Shown here piece by piece: positions 10,391-17,285 of a DNA stretch of 17,285 nucleotides. This stretch comes from Larix sibirica (lineage: Eukaryota > Streptophyta > Pinopsida > Pinales > Pinaceae). The first letter of the stretch is position 1. Each line of letters starts with the position of its first letter. The stretch is taken from assembly GCA_004151065.3 (NCBI GenBank), contig NWUY0300010020.1, forward strand, positions 101,172-118,456, written 5' to 3'. Under the pieces are notes generated by a model. The model did no database searches, was not told the DNA's origin, and worked only from the letters and a program-made list of their open reading frames with translations. Both the position numbers and the translations under genes were made by a program.

Positions 10391-11851
10391 TGATTTATAC
10401 GCAAGTGCATCACCGATACATGCAATATCTACTATTGCCATTTCTTCTAGAGTTAAGGTATCACACTTTAAAACTTCTTATTTTAATGAGTACCCTTGGA
10501 AGCTACCAGTCGCTGAAGTTGGGTGTAGTCGGGTAAACTCGGCTTTGTCTGCTGTCGATATAGCTTATCAAGCTATTGTTTCGAATGAAGCAAACCATAC
10601 TGGTCTTCATTCTAAGTTAGATAAAAATGACTAGTATTTAATGCCCTTGTGGGTCGTCATTTCTTTTCCATTCCATTACCCCTTAGACACTATATCGCCA
10701 TCAGACAAAGCAATTCTACAGGCAATGTCTTTAGGGGATAGGTCGTCGAAGGATATGCACGAACGTGCATATTACCTACTAGATTAAAGTAATCATAGAA
10801 TTGACACCGACAGAACTATCAAACTAGGTCCGATGGAGTGGTATAGGATCCCTCTAGAACCTTTGCAAGTTTACGCTGAAGCTAACATGGAAAATATCTC
10901 TAAGACCATCTCTATTGACATTTCTAGGACCCTGGGAGTTGTAGAAACTGTTTTAATCGATGCTGATTATTCACCAGAAGAAATTGAAACATACACAACA
11001 TTGTTTAAAGAATATAGAGATGTATTTTCCTAGTCCTACAAAGAAATTCCAGGAATTGACCCGTCTATTGTCGAACATGAAATCAAAACTTATCCCAATG
11101 CTAAGATTGTTCAAAAAAAGATGAGACCAGTTAATCCGAGGAAGGTCGTTGTCATTAAAGAAAAGGTTGAAAAGTTGCTCTGTGCAAACTTCATTTACCA
11201 TGTTCGCTTAACCGAATGGGTATCTAATTTGGTAACTGCTAACAAAAAACAAGGAAATATTAACGTGTGTACTGATTTCCAGGATTTACACTTGGATCTC
11301 CCTAAGGATAACTTCCCCACCCCATTAATTGATTGAATTATCGATGAATGTGCTGGAAATGAGATTTTCTCGTTTATGGATGGTTTCTCAGGGTATAATC
11401 AAATTCAAATACGCCCCAAAGACCAGCACAAGACAAATTTTATATGCCTTTGGGGAACATTAGCATATAGGAAAATGCCATTCAGCTTGAAGAATGTTGG
11501 ATCCACCTTTGAAAGAGCCATGTCCTGTGATTTCCACAACATAAATAAGATCGTAGAATCCTACCTCCATGACTTGACCGCTAAATCAAGGAAAAGAGTG
11601 TATCACTCTAAGCACTTACAGGCAATCTTCGACAGGTGTCGTTATTATATGATTCGATTGAATCCTCATAAATGTATATGTTGTGTTGAATCAGATCAAT
11701 TACTAGGTTTTATCATATCTAAGGTGGACATTATGATAGATATTTTCAAGGTAGAGGAAATACTACAGTTTCCTCCCCCGCAAAATCTGAATCAAATGCA
11801 AAGCCTACAAGGAAGAGCTAATTTATTGCGTAGGTTTGTCGCTAAGGTGTC
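10385..11851 (+). pseudogene. Reverse transcriptase domain (RVT_1) with N-terminal linker, pseudogene
   Basis: Back in the frame of gag, a linker (10385-10830) leads to the polymerase. It includes EIPGID, a WVSNLVTANKKQGNINVCTD fingers segment, LPKDNFPTPLID, FMDGFSGYNQIQIRPKDQHK (motif A, catalytic Asp codon 11379-11381) and MPFSLKNVGSTFERAM (motif B). Motif C reads YLHDL at 11562-11576, where the family has Tyr-X-Asp-Asp; the first Asp is now His (CAT, 11568-11570), so polymerase activity is lost. NPHKCICCVESDQLLGFIIS and the QSLQGRANLLRRFVAK thumb/connection follow. The spacing from here to the next conserved Trp-Asp is too short, suggesting about 50 bases were deleted near 11849. In-frame stops occur at 10632, about 10782, 11031 and 11334. 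This enzyme would copy element RNA into DNA inside the particle. Confidence 0.9.
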
Positions 11852-12300
11852 CCATTTATTTGGGATGATAATGCTCAATGATCATTTGATGCATTAAAAA
11901 ATTCCTTGGTGTCTACCCCAATATTCAGTCCTCTAGACTTCAATAAGGACTTCCTTCTTTATATAGTGGCATCCGAATCTACGGTAAGTATGGTCCTGGT
12001 GCAGGAAGATGAATCCTATTGGTAACATGTCATTTATTACTTGATTAAGAATTTGGTCAGGCCTGATTTAACGTATTCGCATGTTGAGAAGTATGCATTG
12101 GTTGTTGTTCGTGCAGTCCAATGACTTAGACACTATATTTTGCTTAGGCGAACAACTATTATAGCTAACATCAATCCTTTCAACATATCCTGTCGTGGTA
12201 AATAATCAAAGGTAAATATAATAGATGGATTGTTGTTTTATAGGAGTTTGATTTAGGATTTGCTTCTGCGAAATCCAAAAGCTATTTAACCTTTGCAGAA
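11852..12300 (+). pseudogene. Ty3-type RNase H domain, pseudogene
   Basis: Bases 11852 to about 12200 read PFIWDDNAQ, SFDALKNSLVSTPIFSPL, DFLLYIVASESTVSMVLVQE, HVIYYL and YSHVEKYALVVVRAVQ in the frame of base 11885. The frame then shifts and 12211-12300 reads GKYNRWIVVL, EFDLGFASAKSKSYLTFAE. This is the gypsy RNase H fold that removes the RNA template during reverse transcription. Stops fall at 11979-11988 (after ESYW), near 12122 (after AVQ), at 11079 bases-independent positions I did not resolve further, and at 12241. The frame is preserved less well here than in gag or RT. The first catalytic Asp of typical gypsy RNase H is not obvious (IVAS in place of TDAS), which may be a lineage trait. 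Confidence 0.75.
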
Positions 12301-12403
12301 TGATCCAACCTGTCCAACCAACATAAATTAATGAAGTGGGCAAGGGTTTTAACTAAATATCTAAGTGCTAACCCGCCCAAGTAAGGCCATCTAAAATATG
12401 ATG
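12301..12403. other. About 100 bases of extra sequence inside pol
   Basis: Upstream coding similarity ends at TFAE (GAA, 12298-12300) and resumes at QLPQENEGF (from 12404). The bases between give a stop-containing, unfamiliar peptide and include ACCCGCCCAAG. In related elements, as I recall them, these two segments lie within a few residues of each other, so this looks like a small insertion. The similar words GAATGATCC (12299-12307) and ATATGATGTATC (12396-12407) flank it but are not a clean target duplication. Confidence 0.4.
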
Positions 12404-13768
12404 TATCAGTTACCTCAAGAGAATGAGGGATTTGTTGAAGATACATCGTTATCAAATGAACACATATTCCTCATTATCTCTAATGACCCCTGGTATGGTG
12501 ATATCTTGATCTACTTACAAACCTAGAGGGTCCCACCTCAGTCCACTCGTGAACAAAGGCGCAAAATATGTCATCATGCAAGACAATACGTCATTGTTGG
12601 TGATACATTGTACCATCATAGTAATGATACCATTATGAGACATTGTTTAGTCCATGAGGAGGCTGAAAATTTTTTGAATGATTTCCATAGTGGAGCGTGT
12701 GGTGGTCACTTATCTAGGATGGTAATATCACAGACGATTCATCTTGCAGGATATTTTTGGTCATCGATATTTAAATATTGTCATGAGGTTGTCAAGAAAT
12801 GTCACCCTTGTTAGGAATTTACCAAAAAGATGCATGCTCACCCTGCTCCTCTTTACCTAGTTATTACCAATGGTTATTTCACCAAGTGGGGGATTGACTT
12901 TACTACATGCAATCTTCCAATGGCCATAAGTACATTATTGTGGCCGTAGACTACTTCAATAAGTGGGTTGAGGTTATGCCAACATTTCGATGTGATAGTG
13001 AAACTGCTGCGCACTTCGTTTTTAACCAAATAATTACTTGTTTCAAGATACCTAGGGAGATTGTGACAGATAAACGCTCTTCATTTCAAAAACAAAATGA
13101 TGACAGAGTTGTCAGATAAACTTGGCTTTTGTTATGATTTCTCATCACCATACTATCCTCAATCTAACTGGCAAGTAGAAGTTGTTAACAAGTCTTTGAA
13201 AACTATGTTGCAGAGGAAAGTGAATAAACATCGGTCCAATTGGCATATCATGCTCTATTTTGCTCTCTGGGCATACCAAACCTCCATTAAAACTACGACA
13301 GTATTTACTCCTTTCCAGTTGGTCCATGGAATAGAGGCTATCTTACCTATCGGGTGCGATATTCCATCACTCAATTTAGTTGAAGATCCCTTACCAGACA
13401 CTACTGAACTAGAAAAACGCTCTTTATACTTAGAACAATTAAACGAACATAGGAGGGACACTCTCACTGCCATTGAAGTAGAAAATAAATGTGTTAAGGA
13501 ACACTATGATAAGTCAGTCTATCCAAGGATCTTCTCAGAAGGAGATCTGGTGTTGGTTTATGATAAAAAACATGATGAGTTAGGGTCCGGAAATTTCACA
13601 TTGATGTGGAATGGTCTATATATCGTTTGGAAATTTCTCGAGAAGGGGGGCTACGAGCTTGAAGATTATAATGGAAACATTCTAGGGTTCAGGAATGGAC
13701 TCTATCTTAAGAAGTACTTTTCTTATACCCAGTGTCTGGGTGAGTCCTTTGTAATTAGTGTACTATAG
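12404..13768 (+). pseudogene. Integrase (zinc-binding, rve catalytic core, C-terminal domain), pseudogene
   Basis: The first part (12404-12905) has NDPWYGDILIYLQT and RREQ-like residues, then the HHCC zinc-binding domain: HSGACGGH...CHEVVKKCHPC (about 12686-12813). The catalytic core follows in three pieces because of frameshifts: KWGIDF (Asp codon 12896-12898), IIVAVDYFNKWVEVMPTF, IVTDKRSSF (Asp 13069-13071), then SPYYPQSNWQVEVVNKSL (Glu 13178-13180). The Asp-Asp-Glu triad is present, though neighbouring conserved Gly residues are replaced by Arg and Trp. The C-terminal part has FTPFQLVHGIEAILPI, HYDKSVYPRIFSEGDLVLVY and NGLYIVWKFLEKGGYELEDY, with no chromodomain. It would insert element DNA into the chromosome. 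A TAG follows CHPC (12812-12814), and shifts near 12910 and 13095 break the frame. Confidence 0.9.
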
Positions 13769-14248
13769 ATTATGCTTTTATGTTTGGATTATATCAGTTG
13801 TTGGTTGATTTAGACTTTTGTGCATTTGGTAAATGTCTTCAAACAGGAAAAAAAATTGGGCTGCATGGATAGAGCATGTCGCCACACCCGGAATATTGCT
13901 TCCCTAGCTTGGGTCGTTTATGACCCAGAATTCCAAGTAGTGAATTCCGATGGAGTGTCTCTCGGCCTGGCTACTAATAACATTTTCGAATATAGTGTCG
14001 TGATCGAGCTGATGTCAGAAGCCATTATTCAAGGTATTACGCATCTAACTGTATACCTAGACTCACAATTGATCATATCCCAGTTAAATGGAGTGTACCA
14101 TGTGCGCTGCAATGTGTTGTTACGTAAATTTTTAAGAATTTGATTATTGGAAACATAATTTAATTTTATTACTTACATACACATTCCAAGAACGCATAAC
14201 CATCTAACTGATCTGCTAGCTAATTATATCATTGACGGAAATTTGTAA
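13769..14248 (+). pseudogene. Second RNase H domain (RVT_3 / archaeal-type), after integrase, pseudogene
   Basis: The frame of the integrase C-terminus continues past a stop at 13766-13768. It gives SLAWVVYDPEFQVV, LGLATNNIFEYSVVIELMSE (Asn-Asn-X-X-Glu-Tyr), GITHLTVYLDSQLIISQLNG (Asp-Ser-Gln) and, after in-frame stops at 14141 and 14156, YIHIPRTHNHLTDLLANY, ending at TAA 14246-14248. These are the marks of the RVT_3 RNase H found as an extra domain in plant Tat-type Ty3/gypsy elements. The Glu, the DSQ Asp and the late Asp are visible; the first Asp near SLAWVVYD is doubtful. The region between integrase and this domain holds stops at about 13766 and 13811 and may be a degenerate spacer. Such a domain is thought to aid removal of RNA primers or RNA strands. 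Confidence 0.75.
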
Positions 14249-14499
14249 CATAATTCATAAAACATCCATATAAGCTTAAAAATAACAAACATTGTACAAA
14301 TTGTATATAATACTGATAAATCCATCATCCAATGTGTGTGTGTGTGTAAGTAGATAAAGAGTACAAAAATCAAGTCTAAGCCAAAAATATGAATTCAATA
14401 CTGCTCCCTTGTGACTCATAATACAAAATGGGCATCCATCCCTACATGATGTAGCTAATCACTAAGTACAAAAAATATGTGTCTCTAAGGAGATAGTCA
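14249..14499. other. Stretch between retrotransposon end and PMD-like gene
   Basis: This is AT-rich and has no reading frame of interest. It should hold the 3' LTR if the retrotransposon were complete, but it shows no similarity to 6713-7250. It lies downstream of the minus-strand PMD-like gene and may be that gene's 3' untranslated region. Confidence 0.4.
14333..14347. repeat. TG dinucleotide microsatellite
   Basis: Seven uninterrupted TG units are followed by a T. It is short and likely variable in length. Confidence 0.9.
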
Positions 14500-15733
14500 T
14501 CAGTCAAAACCCTCTTCTTCCCAAGCAGCCTCTGCCTCCCTAAAGCAAACTACACAACTGGCTACTTTGTGTAGTAGCCTAATCCATACTGGGGGCACAC
14601 CAACTACCTGGGGATACATCTCCATCGGTATCTTCTCTATGCAAAGAGGTCGAAATCCTACTGTCAAACCTATAACATGGCTCTCCACAGTAAAAAGTAT
14701 AGCTTGGGATCCTACTGCAGGTAGTGGCTCGCGTACAAGTACTCTGGGATGACCTGCAGGTCATACCGGTGTGATACTTGCATCATGTTAATATGTCTGT
14801 ACTCACATCATAAAAATCTCATAATATTTCAAAATACAAAAAAATAGAAATAAAACAAAATTAAAACTTACCAATGGTTCTCCATGCACTGCCAGGAGGT
14901 AAAATCAAGTTAGGGTTTCTACGGAAGTCCAATCCCACGTAGGGTAACTCCTCTATAGTTGGGATCTGACGACTCCACCAAGAGTGGAAGTCATTATCAA
15001 ATGCAGTGGTGGTTGCTCCACTTCCATGTATCATGAAAATATCACTCCACCGAACTAATTGTGGTTCAAGACGATCTAAAGGCAGGAGTGTAATCCTGGG
15101 ACTTATACATGGGATCCACTCGAACAAAAACGACACCAAGACGATACCATACCCAAAAAAAAATTCCCTAGGTACCCTACATTCAGTCAATTGGTGTTTT
15201 AAGTTCACCAACAATCCACTAGCCCAATCAAAGATAACACCTCGAAGGCACTCCACTCCAATTTGCATTTGGTTACGTGTAGCCAAGTGCAATGTGGCAC
15301 TACCAGCCACTATAGTGACAGTACTAAGTATGAATTTTAAAGGAAAACTTGCTATGTTGGCAATGGAAATTTGACTTCCAAACTTTTATGTCCCAGGAGT
15401 ACAGTACACATTAACATAATCTTGCATGGATAAGGAACCAACCCCTCGGAAGGTACCTTTCATATTCTTTGCTTCTCCTCAGTGTGATAAAACAATAAAA
15501 AGTAAATATTGATCCATCATAATATCAAGGATCTCTCCCTGAAGGTTGAATACTCCTTGATTAGGATCCCAGTAGTTGACCAAAGTTTCAAGGAGTGGCC
15601 TTTATGATCACATATTGGCATTTCAAAAAAAATTGAGCAAACCACACTAACGTAAAGCAGATAAGGTTAATGGATCTCCCATAGCATCCCGTTCAAGTGC
15701 CTCATGCTCCCTTTCACGCCATACAAACGCCAT
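14500..15733 (-). pseudogene. Plant mobile domain (PMD)-like protein, two-exon pseudogene
   Basis: Exon 1 runs 15733 to 14872 and exon 2 runs 14753 to 14500, joined by a phase-1 GT-AG intron (14871-14754; donor G|GTAAGT, acceptor CTGCAG|GT). Together they give exactly 372 codons including the stop. The start ATG (15733) begins MAFVWREREHEALERDAMGD. Codons 46-67 (PLLETLVNYWDPNQGVFNLQ then GE) match the opening of the PMD (PF10536) as I know it. Later come FDWASGLLVNLKHQL, FDNDFHSWWSRQIP, VGLDFRRNPNLILPPGSAW and, in exon 2, PPVWIRLLHKVASCVVCF, ending WEEEGFD. Six in-frame stops (TAG 15649, TGA 15625, TGA 15610, TAA 15604, TGA 15481, TAA 15388) all lie in the first 116 codons; the other 255 are open. 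PMD proteins occur both as plant nuclear silencing factors and inside transposons, and this copy more likely belongs to a mobile family. No transposase is seen beside it. Confidence 0.7.
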
Positions 15734-15735
15734 CT

Positions 15736-15996
15736 CTGCAAAATTTTGATTAGTAATACCTGAATGCTTCAAATTGAAACTTTCAATGCGCCACACGCAG
15801 GTGGAAATCTATATAGTTACACCTCACACACGGTTGAGACAAATTAGAGTCCTATGTTTTGAGCTTATGAGCAACCCAATATTTTCCACCCGCATGTGCG
15901 CAGCACAAGATAAAGAATGAAGCCAAAAACTCAAAATTAAAACCAAAACTTGAAATAAATAGGTGCAAAATGCTGAGGAAGACGAGAGGAGTTACC
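15736..15996 (-). other. Probable 5'-leader intron of the PMD-like gene
   Basis: Just upstream of the ATG on the minus strand stands AATTTTGCAG|AG (intron end at 15736), preceded by ATTACTAATC, a plausible branch region. A possible donor, GTAG|GTAACT, begins the intron at 15995. The resulting 260-bp intron would lie wholly in the leader, two bases before the start codon. This is inferred from splice-site words alone. Confidence 0.4.
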
Positions 15997-16994
15997 TACA
16001 ACTGACGGATTTGAAATTCGTTCACCGGTTTGACCGCAACTGATACTCAAAATTCTAGGGATTTTTGTCTCTCCAAAGTGGTAAAATGCAAATAAAGTAT
16101 TTATTTTCATTAATTTACTATTTAAAGAAAAATATTTCTACCTTTTTATCCACTTTTGTGTAGTTTGACAGGTCATTTTGCTATATTTGGTACTAATAGT
16201 CTATTTTTGGCTAATGTTTGACTTTATCTAGCAGGAGGACAGGGTAATAAGACTTTTTGTCTATATATGTCTTGGAATAAAAGGTTTATATCTCCTATTT
16301 TAGGTTAGTCACACCCATTCTGCATCACACATTGCAACCTTACCATATGTTATACTATAGGATATTTTCTCCATGGACAGCAACATTAAGCCTCCTTATT
16401 ACATCTCGTTTTCGTTGTTCTTCCATGGATAGAACTTACCTCACATGGGACACCCTAGTTAGTGCCTTTCTTCCATTTTGATGCCTATGTTGTGTACTGT
16501 TAGATGCGAGAACCTAATTACTCTGTCATGTCTATGAAGAGAAACTCCATACCTTCTCTCATCTTCTTACCTCCCCTTTAAAGTCTCCCATTGTTTATGG
16601 AGTGTCTTTAAGATCTTTTCTGTCTCCTCAAATCATGACAAGATTGTTGAGTCAGCTTGTCTCTCTCATACTCGTTAAAGTACTTTAAAGTTCATTTATA
16701 CAGTATAAGTTTAACCCTTTTTCGGACCGTCTAAACTATATACTAAAAAGGAATACTCTAGCATTACTCTAGTCATATGTGGCTAGAAGAGTTCTTTCAC
16801 CGTATCATTTTACACTTTTTCGGACAGTAAAGACTAAACTTACGAAAAAGTATCATATAGAGTTATTGTTAAGTTTTTTAGACTCTTTAAAATTGAAAAC
16901 ATCGGCGAGCACAAACAGATCTGGGATCGATATAAAATCCATGGATCAGTAGCTTATCCAACATCTTTCTATTTTTTCTTCAAGCTCGTTAAAC
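15997..16994. other. Gene-less stretch between PMD-like gene and DUF4283 frame
   Basis: No coding region is supported. The first 100 bases may be the leader and promoter of the minus-strand PMD-like gene. From about 16400 the plus strand is pyrimidine-rich (TCTCC and CTCTCTC words), as in leaders of plant LINE-type elements. It also holds a perfect 14-bp palindrome (TTAAAGTACTTTAA, 16675-16688) and the direct/inverted repeat pair reported separately. A TATA-like word (TATAAAAT, 16931-16938) lies 57 bases before the next start codon. Confidence 0.4.
16703..16851. repeat. Imperfect direct repeat pair with a hairpin
   Basis: CTTTTTCGGAC occurs at 16717-16727 and 16815-16825 (98 bp apart), inside longer similar blocks that start GTAT and end in a CTAAAC word. 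In the second block ACTTTTTCG (16814-16822) is a perfect inverted partner of CGAAAAAGT (16843-16851) with a 20-nt loop. The function is unknown. Confidence 0.55.
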
Positions 16995-17285
16995 ATGGAA
17001 GAAAGTGTTGAGTTTTCCTTCTATGGACTCGTGAAATTATACAGTGAAGGACCCTCCTGGGGACCGAACCCCTCTCTTTTTAGGTTTGTTAAATATATGT
17101 TAAGGGACGGACCCCTAATCACGGAAGACGTGAAATCTTTCTTTCTATGTAAAGGATATTTTGCATTCGTGTTTGAAAGCAAACAGGATCGCGAGCTCAT
17201 CTTCAGAAATGGCCCGTACTTTATGGGGCCTCAGGGACTCTATATGAATAAATGGACTCCAAACTTCGATCCTACCCTTGACATC
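16995..17285 (+). CDS. DUF4283-domain protein, N-terminal part (runs off window)
   Basis: An ATG at 16995 opens 97 codons with no stop up to the window end. It is the first ATG after an in-frame TAG near 16950. The peptide starts MEESVEFSFYGLVKLYSEGP. After that it shows the DUF4283 (PF14111) pattern: a first strand and helix, FAFVFESKQDRELIFRNGPY (the Phe-X-Phe...Asp-Arg...Gly-Pro block) and LYMNKWTPNFDPTLD (the Lys/Arg-Trp-X-Pro-X-Phe-X-Pro block). In plants DUF4283 usually precedes a CCHC zinc knuckle in ORF1-like proteins of LINE-type retrotransposons, or in single-copy derivatives thought to bind nucleic acid. The zinc knuckle would lie beyond this window. Unlike its neighbours it shows no premature stop or frameshift. 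It could be a young LINE, a domesticated gene or simply a lucky stretch. Confidence 0.75.
   Translation, partial: MEESVEFSFYGLVKLYSEGPSWGPNPSLFRFVKYMLRDGPLITEDVKSFFLCKGYFAFVFESKQDRELIFRNGPYFMGPQGLYMNKWTPNFDPTLDI

Larger units (their letters stand above)
6713..14248 (+). mobile_element. Ty3/gypsy LTR retrotransposon, Tat-like, decayed
   Basis: The order gag, protease, reverse transcriptase, RNase H, integrase places this in Ty3/gypsy. The extra RVT_3-type RNase H and the absence of a chromodomain point to the non-chromovirus Tat-like group. The body (7251-14248, about 7 kb) reads gag and pol as one original frame, now broken by many stops and by shifts near 9940, 10385, 11850, 12200, about 12300-12404, 12910 and 13095. 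I see no LTR pair: 6713-7250 and the bases after 14248 do not match each other. The element is therefore truncated, or its LTRs are lost or rearranged. Insertion into the tail of the pogo-like element at about 6708 is likely, but the continuation of that tail is not found on the far side. Confidence 0.85.

Noticed and set aside
14155-14180. AATAAA-type polyadenylation word on the minus strand for the PMD-like gene
   Set aside because: It falls inside the RVT_3 RNase H coding similarity of the retrotransposon; in AT-rich sequence such words arise by chance.
15006-15374. Plus-strand frame of 122 codons
   Set aside because: It is the antisense shadow of exon 1 of the PMD-like gene, which has conserved motifs and splice sites on the minus strand.

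Overview
The window looks like heterochromatic, transposon-rich DNA from a land plant. It holds a plant-type pogo/CENP-B-like DNA transposon, a Ty3/gypsy (Tat-like) retrotransposon, a plant-mobile-domain (PMD) gene with a GT-AG intron, and a DUF4283 reading frame of the kind found in plant LINE-type elements. The mixture and the depth of decay would suit a large genome such as a gymnosperm's, but I cannot name the species. I see no rRNA, tRNA, CRISPR array or bacterial-type operon.

Layout. Bases 1-774 are the 3' tail (last coding residues plus untranslated end) of one copy of a pogo-like element. Bases 775-1757 are AT-rich and contain three tandem copies of a 291-bp unit. Bases 1758-3490 have no convincing gene and are probably the 5' flank and leader of the second copy. 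Bases 3502-6112 encode its decayed transposase: a helix-turn-helix pair, a DDD catalytic core, an acidic linker, a charged coiled-coil stretch and a Pro/Trp tail. Bases 5935-6707 repeat the 774-bp tail seen at the window start, 5934 bp downstream and in the same orientation. At 6707 the homology stops, next to an ambiguous base at 6712.

From about 6713 to 14248 lies a decayed Ty3/gypsy element on the plus strand: leader, gag with zinc knuckle, protease, reverse transcriptase, RNase H, integrase, and a second RNase H of the RVT_3 type after the integrase. It carries many stops and several frameshifts. The protease Asp and one reverse-transcriptase Asp are replaced, and no pair of LTRs is visible.

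On the minus strand, 15733-14500 is a two-exon PMD-like pseudogene. It has six in-frame stops but keeps its reading frame and a phase-1 intron. After about 900 bp without a gene, an undamaged DUF4283 reading frame starts at 16995 and runs off the end of the window.

The genes do not form a working system. These are separate selfish elements lying next to each other. In the three pseudogenised ones, nearly every premature stop is of a kind that C-to-T (or G-to-A) change would produce, as expected for long-methylated, silenced DNA. The undamaged 3'-edge reading frame stands out against this. I found no convincing new biological system. The points most worth checking are the PMD gene structure, the position of the second RNase H, the head-to-tail repeat arrangement with its conserved foldback, and the intact DUF4283 frame.
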